Below, piece after piece: positions 1 through 11,609 of a DNA stretch of 64,000 bases (position 1 is the stretch's first letter; each line of letters opens with the position of its first letter). Source of the DNA: SHVZ01 sp041906305 (GTDB lineage: Bacteria > Pseudomonadota > Alphaproteobacteria > SHVZ01); the NCBI GenBank assembly GCA_041906305.1, contig JAYRJL010000006.1:1-64000 (forward strand), read 5' to 3'. Made by a program: the position numbers and the translations under genes. A model generated the notes under the pieces. The model did no database searches. It worked only from the letters and a program-made list of their open reading frames with translations, and had not been told where the DNA came from.

Positions 1-154
1 CGCCCGGGCCGCCGGCGCCGTCGGCCTTGGGGCCGCGCGGACCGCCGCGTCCACCGCCGCCGCGACCGCCACGGCCGCCACCCGGACGGCCGGGACGCTC
101 CGGCTTCTGCGGTGCGCCTTCGGCCGGCTTGTCAGGGGTCTCGTTATTGGACAT
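1..154 (-). CDS. rpsE: 30S ribosomal protein S5, N-terminal part (cut by window edge)
   Basis: Only the first 51 codons are present; the gene runs off the left edge. It begins MSNNETPDKPAEG and continues into a Gly/Arg-rich low-complexity tail of the kind alphaproteobacterial S5 proteins carry before the conserved double-stranded-RNA-binding fold. Identity rests mainly on position: it follows rplR by 29 bp in the canonical spc order. S5 is a 30S protein that contributes to decoding accuracy. The conserved core is outside the window, so the call is contextual. Confidence 0.85.
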   Translation of the reverse strand, partial: MSNNETPDKPAEGAPQKPERPGRPGGGRGGRGGGGRGGPRGPKADGAGGPG

Positions 155-183
155 CGCCTAATCCTTCGCGGAATCGAATCTGG

Positions 184-543
184 TCAGAACGACAGGCCGG
201 CTTCGCGGGCGGCGTCGGCAAGCGCCTTGACGCGGCCGTGATAGACGTAGCCGCCGCGGTCGAAGACGACTTCCTTGACGCCGGCCTTGATCGCGCGCGC
301 GGCGAGGAGCTTGCCGACCTCGGTCGCCGCGGTCTTGTCGGCACCGGTCTTGTGCTTGCCCTTCAGTTCCTTGTCGACCGACGACGCCTGGGCGAGCGTG
401 ACGCCCTTCGAGTCGTCGATGACCTGGGCGTAGATGTGCTTCTCCGAGCGGAAGACGGTCAGCCGCATGCGGCCGCCCGAGTTCTGGCGGATGCGATAGC
501 GAGTGCGCACCTTGCGCCGCTCGAAAAGCTTGGCGGAGTTCAT
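184..543 (-). CDS. rplR: 50S ribosomal protein L18
   Basis: This 119-residue protein is of normal L18 length. It starts MNSAKLFERRKVRTRYR and ends with the L18 signature FDRGGYVYHGRVKALADAAR. L18 binds 5S rRNA with L5 in the central protuberance of the large subunit. The start at 543 was chosen because it lies 11 bp after the rplF stop and gives the family N-terminus; upstream codons in the frame are out-of-family. It is part of the spc unit between rplF and rpsE. Confidence 0.97.
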   Translation of the reverse strand: MNSAKLFERRKVRTRYRIRQNSGGRMRLTVFRSEKHIYAQVIDDSKGVTLAQASSVDKELKGKHKTGADKTAATEVGKLLAARAIKAGVKEVVFDRGGYVYHGRVKALADAAREAGLSF

Positions 544-554
544 GGCGCGGTCCC

Positions 555-1088
555 TTACTTCTTCTTGCCTTCCTTGCGGAGGATCGTCTCGTTCTCGTAC
601 TTGATGCCCTTGCCCTTGTAGGGCTCGGGGCCACGGAACGCCCGGATCTCGGCGGCGACCTGGCCCACCTTCTGGCGATCGGCGCCGGAGATGGTCAGGG
701 ACGTCGGCTTCTCGGCCTTGATCGTGATGCCTTCCGGGATCGGATATTTGACCTCGTGGCTGAAGCCCAGCTGCAGGATCAGCTCCTTGCCCTGGACCGC
801 CGCGCGGTAACCGACGCCGTTGATCTCGAGCGCCTTCGAGAAGCCGGCCGAGACGCCGTTCACCATGTTGCGGACGATGTTCCGGGTCGTGCCCCACATC
901 ATGCGGGCCTTCTTGGACGAGCCGACCGGCTGCACGAGCACCTGGCCGTTCTCGACCTTCACCGTCACGTCCGACGACAGCCCGATTGACAGCGCGCCGA
1001 GCTTCCCCTTGGCGGACAGCTTGCCGCTGGAGATCTCGACGTTGACGCCGGCCGGGATGGCGACGGGATTCTTTCCTACGCGCGACAT
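555..1088 (-). CDS. rplF: 50S ribosomal protein L6
   Basis: A 177-residue L6 beginning MSRVGKNPVAIPAGV and ending in the conserved GPEPYKGKGIKYENE stretch plus a Lys-rich tail. L6 has two similar alpha/beta domains and sits near the GTPase-associated centre of the 50S subunit. The open frame extends 20 codons further upstream, but the MSRVGKNP start is the family start and lies 25 bp after the rpsH stop, behind a GGAGAG-type ribosome binding site. Confidence 0.97.
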   Translation of the reverse strand: MSRVGKNPVAIPAGVNVEISSGKLSAKGKLGALSIGLSSDVTVKVENGQVLVQPVGSSKKARMMWGTTRNIVRNMVNGVSAGFSKALEINGVGYRAAVQGKELILQLGFSHEVKYPIPEGITIKAEKPTSLTISGADRQKVGQVAAEIRAFRGPEPYKGKGIKYENETILRKEGKKK

Positions 1089-1113
1089 TTGACTCTCTCC
1101 TTCGCCGCCGGGA

Positions 1114-1512
1114 TCAGAACACCCGACAGAGGACCTCGCCGCCCACATTGGCGGCGCGAGCCTCGATGTCGGACATCACGCCCCGGGGCGTCGACAGGAT
1201 CGAGATCCCGAGCCCGCCATAGATCTTCGGCAGGTCGGCGATCCTCGAATAGACGCGACGGCCCGGCTTCGAGATGCGGTCGATCTCCTTAATGACGGGC
1301 GCGCCGTCATGATACTTGAGCTCGATCGTCAGCTCGGCCGCACCCTTGGTGGTGTCGCCGGACTTGTAGTTGCGGATGTAGCCCTCGCGCTTCAGCACGT
1401 CGAGCACGTTCACTCGGAGCTTCGAAGCGGGGCTCGTGATCGACGACTTGCCCGCCCGCTGTCCATTGCGGATGCGGGTCAGCATATCGCCGAGCGGATC
1501 GGTCATCACCAT
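1114..1512 (-). CDS. rpsH: 30S ribosomal protein S8
   Basis: A 132-residue S8 with the N-terminal MTDPLGDMLTRIRNGQ motif and the C-terminal GGEVLCRVF end. S8 binds helix 21 of 16S rRNA and in E. coli represses the spc operon by binding its mRNA. The start at 1512 (MVM) could equally be two codons downstream (MTDP). It sits between rpsN (14 bp) and rplF (25 bp) in the canonical order. Confidence 0.97.
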   Translation of the reverse strand: MVMTDPLGDMLTRIRNGQRAGKSSITSPASKLRVNVLDVLKREGYIRNYKSGDTTKGAAELTIELKYHDGAPVIKEIDRISKPGRRVYSRIADLPKIYGGLGISILSTPRGVMSDIEARAANVGGEVLCRVF

Positions 1513-1526
1513 AACGGTCTACCTTC

Positions 1527-1832
1527 TTACCAGCTCGACTTGACCATGCCGGGAATCTGGCCGTTCGAGGCCAGATCGCGGATCGCGATGCGCGACAGCT
1601 TGAACTTCCGATAGAAGGCGCGCGGCCTTCCCGACAGCTCGCAGCGGTTGCGGATCCGGGTCTTCGAAGAATTGCGCGGCAGCTCGTTGAGCTTGATCTG
1701 GGCGGCGAAGCGCTCTTCCATCGGGACCGACTGGTCCTGGGTGATCGCCTTCAGCTTGGCGCGCTTGCCCGCATACTGCTTGGTGAGCTTGCGGCGACGC
1801 TTGTTACGCTCGATCGCGCTGGTCTTGGCCAT
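1527..1832 (-). CDS. rpsN: 30S ribosomal protein S14 (long, zinc-free type)
   Basis: The product is 101 residues, the long S14 form without a CxxC zinc site. It starts MAKTSAIERNKRR and ends with SRIAIRDLASNGQIPGMVKS. The start at 1832 was preferred over a frame extension of 25 codons because it gives the family N-terminus. A 52-bp gap separates it from rplE, wider than most junctions in this unit. S14 assembles late on the 30S head. Confidence 0.97.
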   Translation of the reverse strand: MAKTSAIERNKRRRKLTKQYAGKRAKLKAITQDQSVPMEERFAAQIKLNELPRNSSKTRIRNRCELSGRPRAFYRKFKLSRIAIRDLASNGQIPGMVKSSW

Positions 1833-1884
1833 CTTGTCCTCCGACGATCCCTTACGGTTGGTTACGTGCAGATCGTCTAAAAAC

Positions 1885-2427
1885 TCAGTTGTAGAACGGC
1901 AGGTCAAAACCCTTGAGCAGGGCCTTGGCCTCCTTGTCGGTCTTCGCGCTCGTGCAGATCACGATGTCCATGCCGCGGACCTCGTCGACCTTGTCGAAGT
2001 CGATCTCGGGGAACACGATCTGCTCCTTGAGGCCGAGCGCGTAGTTGCCGCGGCCGTCGAAGCTCTTGCCGTTGAGCCCGCGGAAGTCGCGAACGCGCGG
2101 AAGCGCGATCGTCACCAGGCGGTCCAGGAACTCGTACATGCGGTCCGCACGCAGAGTCACCTTGACGCCGATCGCCTGCCCCTCGCGGAGCTTGTAGACG
2201 GCGATCGACTTCTTCGACTTCGTGATCACCGGCTTCTGGCCGGCGATGCGGGTCAGCTCGTCGGCGGCGGCCTGGATCTTCTTCGAGTCGTTGACCGCCT
2301 CGCCGACGCCCATGTTGATGACGATCTTCTCGAGGCGCGGAACCTGCATCGGGTTCTTGTAGCCGAACTCCTTCGTGAGGTCGGTGCGCACTTTGTCGTC
2401 GTATTGCTTCTTGAGACGCGTGGCCAT
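1885..2427 (-). CDS. rplE: 50S ribosomal protein L5
   Basis: A 180-residue L5, normal length. Visible family stretches include NPMQVPRLEKIVINMGVGEA, the ITKSKKSIA segment and the C-terminal GMDIVICTSAKTDKEA. L5 binds 5S rRNA and contacts the P-site tRNA. The gene is 14 bp after rplX and 52 bp before rpsN in the spc order. Confidence 0.98.
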   Translation of the reverse strand: MATRLKKQYDDKVRTDLTKEFGYKNPMQVPRLEKIVINMGVGEAVNDSKKIQAAADELTRIAGQKPVITKSKKSIAVYKLREGQAIGVKVTLRADRMYEFLDRLVTIALPRVRDFRGLNGKSFDGRGNYALGLKEQIVFPEIDFDKVDEVRGMDIVICTSAKTDKEAKALLKGFDLPFYN

Positions 2428-2441
2428 CTTCTACGTCCTCA

Positions 2442-2765
2442 TCACAGATCGATGACTTCGCCGGACCGCTTGGCGAAGCGGACCTTGCGGCCGTCATCGA
2501 GGGTGCGGAAGCCGACGCGGGTCGCCTCGCCGCTCTTGGGATCGACCAGGGCGACGTTGGAGATGTCGATCGACATCTCCTTGTCGACGATGCCGCCCGG
2601 ATTGCCCGGCGCCGGGCGCGTGTGGCGCTTGGCGACGTTGGCGCCGCCGACGACCACGCGGCGGGTCTCGCGGATCACGCGGAGAACCTCGCCCTTCTTG
2701 CCCTTGTCGCGGCCGGTGGTGACGACCACCTGGTCGCCCTTCTTGATCTTGAACTTCTCGGCCAT
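2442..2765 (-). CDS. rplX: 50S ribosomal protein L24
   Basis: A 107-residue protein with the N-terminal KOW motif (IKKGDQVVVTTGRDKGKKG, about residues 7-25), the defining L24 feature. L24 is an assembly initiator that binds the 5' domain of 23S rRNA. The stop of rplN and this start are 3 bp apart, so translation is probably coupled. Confidence 0.98.
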   Translation of the reverse strand: MAEKFKIKKGDQVVVTTGRDKGKKGEVLRVIRETRRVVVGGANVAKRHTRPAPGNPGGIVDKEMSIDISNVALVDPKSGEATRVGFRTLDDGRKVRFAKRSGEVIDL

Positions 2766-2768
2766 GGC

Positions 2769-3137
2769 TTAGAGCACCTCCGGAGCCAGGCTGACGATCT
2801 TCATGAACTTCTTCGCGCGCAGCTCGCGGGTCACCGGTCCGAAGATGCGGGTCCCGATCGGCTCACCGTCCTTGTTGATCAGGACGGCGGCGTTGCGGTC
2901 GAAGCGGATGGCGCTGCCGTCGATACGGCGGACTTCCTTCGCCGTGCGGACGATGACCGCCTTGTGCACGTCGCCCTTCTTCACGCGACCGCGCGGGATC
3001 GCCTCCTTGACGGAGACGACGATGATGTCACCCACCGAGGCGAAGCGACGGCGCGAGCCGCCCAGCACCTTGATGCACATCACCCGGCGCGCGCCGGAAT
3101 TGTCGGCGACCTCGAGATGCGATTCTACCTGGATCAT
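2769..3137 (-). CDS. rplN: 50S ribosomal protein L14
   Basis: This 122-residue protein is the standard L14 length. It starts MIQVESHLEVADNSGARRV and carries the conserved GDIIVVSVKEAIPRG and REKFMKIVSLAPEVL-like C-terminus. L14 lies at the intersubunit face and is the usual docking site of the silencing factor RsfS. It follows rpsQ by 16 bp. Confidence 0.98.
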   Translation of the reverse strand: MIQVESHLEVADNSGARRVMCIKVLGGSRRRFASVGDIIVVSVKEAIPRGRVKKGDVHKAVIVRTAKEVRRIDGSAIRFDRNAAVLINKDGEPIGTRIFGPVTRELRAKKFMKIVSLAPEVL

Positions 3138-3153
3138 GGCTGGGGCTCCGCCT

Positions 3154-3408
3154 TCAGTCCGCAGATCCGGAGGCTTGCGCCTCGGAGATCACTTCCCAGC
3201 GCTTGGTCTTCGAGATCGGGCTGCATTCCCGGATCTTGACGAGATCGCCGATCTTGCAGCGGTTCTCCTCGTCATGCGCGTGGTACTTCTTCGAACGCGT
3301 GATGAACTTCTTATAGAGCGGGTGCATGACGCGGCGCTCGACCAGGACCGTCACGGTCTTGTTGGTCTTGTCGCTCGTAACCCGACCCTGCAGGACTCGC
3401 CTGGGCAT
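3154..3408 (-). CDS. rpsQ: 30S ribosomal protein S17
   Basis: An 84-residue OB-fold protein starting MPRRVLQGRVTSDKTNKTV, with the S17 motif IGDLVKIRECSPISKTKRW. The frame is open for 36 more codons upstream, but these overlap rpmC and lack family sequence, so 3408 is used (10 bp after rpmC). S17 is a primary 16S rRNA binding protein. Confidence 0.97.
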   Translation of the reverse strand: MPRRVLQGRVTSDKTNKTVTVLVERRVMHPLYKKFITRSKKYHAHDEENRCKIGDLVKIRECSPISKTKRWEVISEAQASGSAD

Positions 3409-3418
3409 CTTCAGCTCC

Positions 3419-3616
3419 TCAACCGGCCTTGGAGGCCTTGGCGTGCATGACGGTCTTGATCCGCGCGATGTCGCGACGAACCACCCGCACGCGCGCGGTG
3501 TTCTCAAGCTGGCCACTCGCCCTCTGGAAGCGCAGGTTGAACTGCTCCTTCTTGAGGTCGCCCAGCATCTGCTTCAGCTCGTCAGCGGACTTGGTGTTGA
3601 GATCGGCGGCATCCAT
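3419..3616 (-). CDS. rpmC: 50S ribosomal protein L29
   Basis: A 65-residue two-helix protein with the L29 pattern KEQFNLRFQRASGQLEN followed by VRRDIARIKTV. L29 lies by the peptide exit tunnel where SRP and trigger factor dock. It is 3 bp after the rplP stop, and its start MDAADLNTKSADELKQ is the family start. Confidence 0.97.
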   Translation of the reverse strand: MDAADLNTKSADELKQMLGDLKKEQFNLRFQRASGQLENTARVRVVRRDIARIKTVMHAKASKAG

Positions 3617-3619
3617 CGC

Positions 3620-4039
3620 CTAGCCCTCCATTCCCAGACGAGCGACGAAACGGGTCTTGATCGGCAGCTTCGCGGCCGCCAGCTCGAAGGCCCGGGCGGC
3701 CAGCTCGCGCGGCACGCCGTCGACCTCGAACATGATCCGGCCCGGCTTCACGCGGACCACCCAGTACTCGGGCGCGCCCTTGCCGGAGCCCATGCGGACC
3801 TCGGCCGGCTTCGTCGAGACCGGCACGTCCGGGAAGACCCGGATCCAGAGACGGCCCGACCGCTTCAGGTGGCGGGTGATCGCGCGGCGCGCCGCCTCGA
3901 TCTGGCGGGCGGTGACGCGCTCCGGCTCCACGGCCTTGAGGCCGTAGGATCCGAAATTGAGCGCGGTCGCGCCCTTCGCGGTGCCCTTGATACGGCCCTT
4001 GTGGGCCTTGCGGTACTTGGTCCGCTTCGGCGACATCAT
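3620..4039 (-). CDS. rplP: 50S ribosomal protein L16
   Basis: A 139-residue L16 with PKRTKYRKAHKGRIKG at the N-terminus and the conserved VRMGSGKGAPEYWVVRVKPG segment. Two adjacent ATG codons (4039 and 4036) can serve as start. The first overlaps the rpsC stop in an ATGA arrangement, which suggests translational coupling. L16 organises the A-site region of the 50S subunit. Confidence 0.97.
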   Translation of the reverse strand: MMSPKRTKYRKAHKGRIKGTAKGATALNFGSYGLKAVEPERVTARQIEAARRAITRHLKRSGRLWIRVFPDVPVSTKPAEVRMGSGKGAPEYWVVRVKPGRIMFEVDGVPRELAARAFELAAAKLPIKTRFVARLGMEG

Positions 4040-4749
4040 GACGCGGCATCTCCGGTACGCGAGGTCGAGCGGCCCATCTGCTGCTGCTGCTCGGCCAGAC
4101 GCTTGTCCTGGGCCATCGGGTCGTGCGCCAGGATCTCGCCCTTGAACACCCACACCTTCACGCCGCAGGTGCCGTAGGTGGTCTTGGCGGTCGCCTGGCC
4201 GTAATCGACATCGGCGCGGAGGGTGTGCAGAGGCACGCGGCCTTCGCGATACCACTCCATCCGCGCGATCTCGGCGCCACCGAGGCGGCCCGAGCAGTTG
4301 ATGCGGATGCCGAGCGCGCCGAGACGCATCGCCGACTGCACGGCGCGCTTCATGGCGCGACGGAAAGCGACGCGACGCTCGAGCTGCTGGGCGATGCCCT
4401 CGGCAACCAGCTTCGCCTCGATCTCCGGCTTGCGGATCTCGATGATGTTCAGGGCCACTTCGCCGCCGGTCATCTTGGCGAGGTCGGCGCGCAGCTTCTC
4501 GATGTCCGCGCCCTTCTTGCCGATGACGACGCCCGGGCGGGCCGAGTGGATGGTGACGCGCGCCTTCTTCGCCGGGCGCTCGATCACCACGCGGCTGCAG
4601 CCGGCCTGGACCAGGCGGTCATGCAGGTAGGTGCGGAGCTTCAGGTCCTCGTGGAGGAGGTCGGCGTAGTCCTTGGACGCGAACCAACGCGAATCCCAGG
4701 TGCGATTGATGCCGACCCGGAGGCCGATCGGATTGACTTTCTGGCCCAT
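4036..4749 (-). CDS. rpsC: 30S ribosomal protein S3
   Basis: A 237-residue S3 starting MGQKVNPIGLRVGINRTWDS. It has the KH domain (VVIGKKGADIEKLRADLAK, about residues 77-95) and the C-terminal domain with MRLGALGIRINCSGRLGGAE. S3 is part of the mRNA entry channel and has helicase activity. Its stop overlaps the rplP start by 4 bp and its start shares one base with the rplV stop (TGATG). Confidence 0.98.
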   Translation of the reverse strand: MGQKVNPIGLRVGINRTWDSRWFASKDYADLLHEDLKLRTYLHDRLVQAGCSRVVIERPAKKARVTIHSARPGVVIGKKGADIEKLRADLAKMTGGEVALNIIEIRKPEIEAKLVAEGIAQQLERRVAFRRAMKRAVQSAMRLGALGIRINCSGRLGGAEIARMEWYREGRVPLHTLRADVDYGQATAKTTYGTCGVKVWVFKGEILAHDPMAQDKRLAEQQQQMGRSTSRTGDAAS

Positions 4750-5129
4750 CAGGCTGCCTCCGCCTTCTCGCCGACGATGATCACGATATGGCTGAACGGC
4801 TTCACGATGCCCGACGCGCGCCCGCGGGCACGCGGATGGAACCGCCGCATCACCAGACCCTTGCCCACGCTCGCTTCCTTCACGTAGAGGCGATCGACGT
4901 CGAGCTGGTGGTTGTTCTCGGCGTTGGCGATCGCGGACTGCAGCGCCTTGCGCACGTGCTGGGCGACGCGGCGCTTGTTGACCGCGAGCTGCGAGAGCGC
5001 GGTCGCCGCACCGAGACCCCGGATCGACTCGGCGACCAGGTTCAGCTTGCGCGGGCTGGTGCGGAGGTTCCGCAGCACGGCCATCGCCTCGGTCTCGGCC
5101 ACCCTGCGCTCGGCCTTCTTCTTGCTCAT
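4749..5129 (-). CDS. rplV: 50S ribosomal protein L22
   Basis: A 126-residue L22 with AVLRNLRTSPRKLNLVAE near the N-terminus and the C-terminal beta-hairpin RRFHPRARGRASGIVKPFSH that lines the exit tunnel. The hairpin is the site of macrolide resistance mutations in other bacteria; the sequence here looks ordinary. It is 5 bp after rpsS. Confidence 0.98.
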   Translation of the reverse strand: MSKKKAERRVAETEAMAVLRNLRTSPRKLNLVAESIRGLGAATALSQLAVNKRRVAQHVRKALQSAIANAENNHQLDVDRLYVKEASVGKGLVMRRFHPRARGRASGIVKPFSHIVIIVGEKAEAA

Positions 5130-5134
5130 GGCGC

Positions 5135-5413
5135 TTAAGCCCTCTTCGCCTTCTTGTCGGACGAGTGTCCGTGGAAGGTACGGGTCGGCGAGAACTCGCC
5201 GAACTTGTGGCCGACCATGTTCTCGGTGACGAGCACCGGGATGAACTTGTGGCCGTTGTAGACGCCGAAGGTCAGACCGACGAACTGCGGCAGGATCGTG
5301 GACCGCCGCGCGAAGATCTTGATGACCTCGTTTCGGCCGGACGCGCGCGTCTTATCCGCCTTCTTCAGCAGATAACCGTCGACGAACGGGCCCTTCCAGA
5401 CAGAGCGGGTCAA
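5135..5413 (-). CDS. rpsS: 30S ribosomal protein S19
   Basis: The 92-residue length is normal. It starts MTRSVWKGPFVDGYLLKKA and carries TILPQFVGLTFGVYNGHKF and VTENMVGHKFGEFSPTRTF. S19 forms a complex with S13 on the 30S head. It is 10 bp after rplB and 5 bp before rplV. Confidence 0.98.
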   Translation of the reverse strand: MTRSVWKGPFVDGYLLKKADKTRASGRNEVIKIFARRSTILPQFVGLTFGVYNGHKFIPVLVTENMVGHKFGEFSPTRTFHGHSSDKKAKRA

Positions 5414-5423
5414 ATCGACCTCC

Positions 5424-6251
5424 TTACTTCGCGTTACGGCGGCGGACGATGAACTGGTCGGTCCGCTTGTTGTTGCGCGTCTTGGTGCCCTTGGTGCCCT
5501 TGCCCCAAGGCGTGACCGGGTGACGACCGCCCGAGGTGCGGCCTTCGCCGCCGCCGTGCGGATGGTCGATCGGGTTCATGGCGACACCGCGGACGCTCGG
5601 CTTCACGCCGAGCCAGCGGTTGCGGCCGGCCTTGCCGATCGAGATGTTCTGCTCGTCCGGGTTCGACACCGCGCCGATCGTCGCCATGCACTCCGACGAC
5701 ACCATGCGGGTCTCGCCGGAAGCCAGGCGCAGGAGCGCGAAACCGGAGTCGCGGCCGACCAGCTGGACGTAGGTGCCGGCCGAACGCGCGAGCTGGCCGC
5801 CCTTGCCGGGCTTGAGCTCGACGTTGTGAACGATCGTGCCGACCGGGATGTTCTTCAGCAGCAGCGCGTTGCCCGGCTTGATGTCGGCCTTGGCGCCCGA
5901 CACGACCTGGTCGCCGGCCTTGAGGCGCTGCGGGGCCAGGATGTAGGCCTGCTCGCCGTCCGAATACTTGATCAGCGCGATGAACGCCGTCCGGTTCGGA
6001 TCGTACTCGAGCCGCTCGACCGTCGCCGCCACGTCGAACTTGCGGCGCTTGAAGTCGATGACGCGGTAGCGCTGCTTGTGGCCGCCAGACTTGCGCCACG
6101 AGGTGATGCGACCGGAGTTGTTGCGGCCGCCCGACTTGCGCTTGCCCTCGGTCAGGGCCTTGACCGGCGCGCCCTTCCACAGCTCGCTGCGGTCGACCTG
6201 GACCAGCTGGCGGGTGGACGGCGTAACCGGCTTGTATGACTTGAGTGCCAT
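5424..6251 (-). CDS. rplB: 50S ribosomal protein L2
   Basis: A 275-residue L2 starting MALKSYKPVTPSTRQL. The peptidyl-transferase-proximal loop MNPIDHPHGGGEGRTSGGR is intact, including the conserved histidine of DHPHGGGEG. L2 is needed for subunit association and peptidyl transfer. It is 13 bp after rplW in the S10 order. Confidence 0.98.
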   Translation of the reverse strand: MALKSYKPVTPSTRQLVQVDRSELWKGAPVKALTEGKRKSGGRNNSGRITSWRKSGGHKQRYRVIDFKRRKFDVAATVERLEYDPNRTAFIALIKYSDGEQAYILAPQRLKAGDQVVSGAKADIKPGNALLLKNIPVGTIVHNVELKPGKGGQLARSAGTYVQLVGRDSGFALLRLASGETRMVSSECMATIGAVSNPDEQNISIGKAGRNRWLGVKPSVRGVAMNPIDHPHGGGEGRTSGGRHPVTPWGKGTKGTKTRNNKRTDQFIVRRRNAK

Positions 6252-6264
6252 CTTGATTGTCCGA

Positions 6265-6594
6265 TCAGAGCCCGGTGGTGACGTCGATGCTGTTGCCCTC
6301 GACGAGGGTCACCAGCGCCTTCTTCCAGTTGCTGCGCGTGCCAGGACGGCCGCGGAAGATCTTCGCCTTGCCGCGCGCGATCGAGGTGTTCACGGCCTTG
6401 ACCTTGACGTTGAACAGGGTCTCGATCGCGACCTTGATCTCCGGCTTCGAGGCCGACAGCGGCACCTCGAAGACGACGACGTTGTGCTCGCTCTGGCGGG
6501 TCGCCTTCTCGGTGATGATCGGGCGGCGGACGATGTCGTACATCGACTCGCGGCTCAGCCTCACCTGCTTGGCGTTGTGCGGGCGCATGCTCAT
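6265..6594 (-). CDS. rplW: 50S ribosomal protein L23
   Basis: A 109-residue L23 with YDIVRRPIITEKAT, the standard first strand and helix, and NVKVKAVNTSIARGK in the core. L23 at the exit tunnel docks trigger factor and SRP. The start at 6594 overlaps the rplD stop by 4 bp (ATGA), indicating coupled translation. Confidence 0.98.
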   Translation of the reverse strand: MSMRPHNAKQVRLSRESMYDIVRRPIITEKATRQSEHNVVVFEVPLSASKPEIKVAIETLFNVKVKAVNTSIARGKAKIFRGRPGTRSNWKKALVTLVEGNSIDVTTGL

Positions 6595-7211
6595 TTCAGG
6601 CGCGCCTCCAGGCGCTCGACGGCGGCCTTCGTCAGGACCAGCGTGTCCCGGCGGAGGATGTCGTAGACGTTGGCGCCGAGCTCCGGCAGCACGTCGACGT
6701 GCGGCAGGTTGCGGGCGGCGCGGGCGAAGAGGTCGTTGACCTTCTCGCCGTCGATGAAGAGCACCGAGGTGAGGCCGAGCTTGCCGAGACGTTCGGCGAG
6801 CTGCTTGGTCTTGCCTTCCTTCATCTCGGCCGCGTCCAGGACCACCAGCTTGCCGTCGGCCTGCTTGGCCGAGAGCGCCGCCTTGAGGCCGAGCTTGCGG
6901 ACCTTCTTCGGCAGGTCGAACTCGTGGCTGCGGACGACCGGCCCGAAGATGCGGGCGCCGCCGCGGAACTGCGGCGATCGCAGCGAGCCCTGGCGGGCGC
7001 GACCGCCGCCCTTCTGGGCGAACGGCTTCTTCGTGGTGCCGGAGATGTCGCTGATGCCCTTGGTCTTGTGGTTGCCCGACCGACGCTTGGCGAGCTGCCA
7101 GTTGACCACGCGGGCGAGCAGGTCGGCCCGGGGCTTCACACCGAAGATGTCGTCGGAGAGATCGATCTCGCCGACATCCTTGGCTTCGAGGTTCTTGATC
7201 TTGACCTTCAT
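6591..7211 (-). CDS. rplD: 50S ribosomal protein L4
   Basis: A 206-residue L4. The extended loop contains KKPFAQKGGGRARQGSLRSP and GGARIFGPVVRSHEFDLPKK, typical of L4. In E. coli L4 also represses its own operon by attenuation in the S10 leader; here rpsJ follows tufA by only 39 bp, so there is little room for such a leader. It is 4 bp after rplC. Confidence 0.98.
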   Translation of the reverse strand: MKVKIKNLEAKDVGEIDLSDDIFGVKPRADLLARVVNWQLAKRRSGNHKTKGISDISGTTKKPFAQKGGGRARQGSLRSPQFRGGARIFGPVVRSHEFDLPKKVRKLGLKAALSAKQADGKLVVLDAAEMKEGKTKQLAERLGKLGLTSVLFIDGEKVNDLFARAARNLPHVDVLPELGANVYDILRRDTLVLTKAAVERLEARLK

Positions 7212-7215
7212 GGTC

Positions 7216-7941
7216 CTATTCCTTCGCCGCCGGGGCGGCGTCCGCGGACTTGAGCGCGGCCGGGTACGGCAACTTCATGTCCTTCGGCTGCTTCTTCTTC
7301 GCGGCGTCCTTCACCAGCACCCAGTTGCCCTCGGCGCCGGGGACGGCGCCGCGGATCATCAGGATGCCGCGGGCGGCGTCGACCGACGCGACCTTCAGGC
7401 TCTGCACGGTGATGCGCTTGTCACCGAGGTGACCCGCCATCTTCTTGCCCTTGAAGGTCTTGCCGGGATCCTGGCGGTTACCGGTCGAGCCGTGGGAGCG
7501 GTGCGAGATCGAGACGCCGTGGCTGGCCTCGAGGCCGGCGAAGTTCCAGCGCTTCATCGCGCCCGCGAACCCCTTGCCGATCGAGGTGCCGACCACGTCG
7601 ACGAACTGGCCGACGACGAAGTGCTCAGCCGAGATCTCGGCGCCCACCTCGAGCATGGCGTCCGCGGAGACGCGGAACTCGACCAGCTTCTTCTTCGGCT
7701 CGACCTTGGCCTTGGCAAAGTGGCCGCGAACGGGCTTGGACACGTTCTTGACCTTGGCCTTGCCGACGCCGAGCTGGACCGCGGTGTAGCCGTCCTTCTC
7801 CGCGGTGCGCACGGCCACCACCTGGCACTGCTCGATCTTGAGCACCGTCACGGGCACGTGCTCGCCGTCATCGTTGAGCACGCGCGTCATCCCGACCTTC
7901 TGGGCCAGGAGTCCGGCGCGCTGACGCTTGGAGTCCGCCAT
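7216..7941 (-). CDS. rplC: 50S ribosomal protein L3
   Basis: A 241-residue L3 with the internal extension reaching the peptidyl transferase centre, seen as ASHGVSISHRSHGSTGNRQD and PGKTFKGKKMAGHLGDKR. L3 initiates 50S assembly. An Ala/Lys-rich tail after about residue 215 is longer than in E. coli L3 (209 residues) but common in alphaproteobacteria. It is 12 bp after rpsJ. Confidence 0.98.
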   Translation of the reverse strand: MADSKRQRAGLLAQKVGMTRVLNDDGEHVPVTVLKIEQCQVVAVRTAEKDGYTAVQLGVGKAKVKNVSKPVRGHFAKAKVEPKKKLVEFRVSADAMLEVGAEISAEHFVVGQFVDVVGTSIGKGFAGAMKRWNFAGLEASHGVSISHRSHGSTGNRQDPGKTFKGKKMAGHLGDKRITVQSLKVASVDAARGILMIRGAVPGAEGNWVLVKDAAKKKQPKDMKLPYPAALKSADAAPAAKE

Positions 7942-7953
7942 GGTCCGCGTTCC

Positions 7954-8262
7954 TTACAGCTTGATCTCGACGTCGACGCCGGCGGCGAGGTCGAGCTTCA
8001 TCAGCGCGTCCACGGTCTGGGGCGTCGGGTCGACGATGTCGAGGAGCCGCTTGTGCGTCCGGATCTCGAACTGCTCGCGGCTCTTCTTGTCGATGTGCGG
8101 CGAGCGGTTGACCGTGAACTTCTCGATCAGGGTCGGAAGCGGGATCGGTCCGCGCACGCGCGCCCCGGTCCGCCTCGCCGTGTTCACGATCTCGCCCGTC
8201 GACTGGTCCAGCACCCGGTGGTCGAAGGCTTTGAGCCGGATGCGGATGTTTTGGCTGTCCAT
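7954..8262 (-). CDS. rpsJ: 30S ribosomal protein S10
   Basis: A 102-residue S10 starting MDSQNIRIRLKAFDHRVLDQ, with GPIPLPTLIEKFTVNRSPHI and the C-terminal DLAAGVDVEIKL. S10 is a 30S head protein and also NusE, the NusB partner in antitermination. It follows tufA by 39 bp with no visible terminator, so the S10 genes are probably read through from the rpsL promoter. Confidence 0.98.
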   Translation of the reverse strand: MDSQNIRIRLKAFDHRVLDQSTGEIVNTARRTGARVRGPIPLPTLIEKFTVNRSPHIDKKSREQFEIRTHKRLLDIVDPTPQTVDALMKLDLAAGVDVEIKL

Positions 8263-8301
8263 GGCTGTCCTCAGCGCTACGTCGCGCTTTACGTCCTTTG
8301 A

Positions 8302-9492
<1,191 letters not shown>

Positions 9493-9524
9493 TCGTCTTC
9501 TCCCGTATTCGCGTCAGATCAGGT

Positions 9525-11600
<2,076 letters not shown>

Positions 11601-11609
11601 AGGTCTGCC

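Noticed and set aside
8263..8301. A separate S10-operon promoter or leader between tufA and rpsJ
   Set aside because: Only 39 bp are available and no promoter-like pair or L4-responsive structure is visible, so read-through is simpler.
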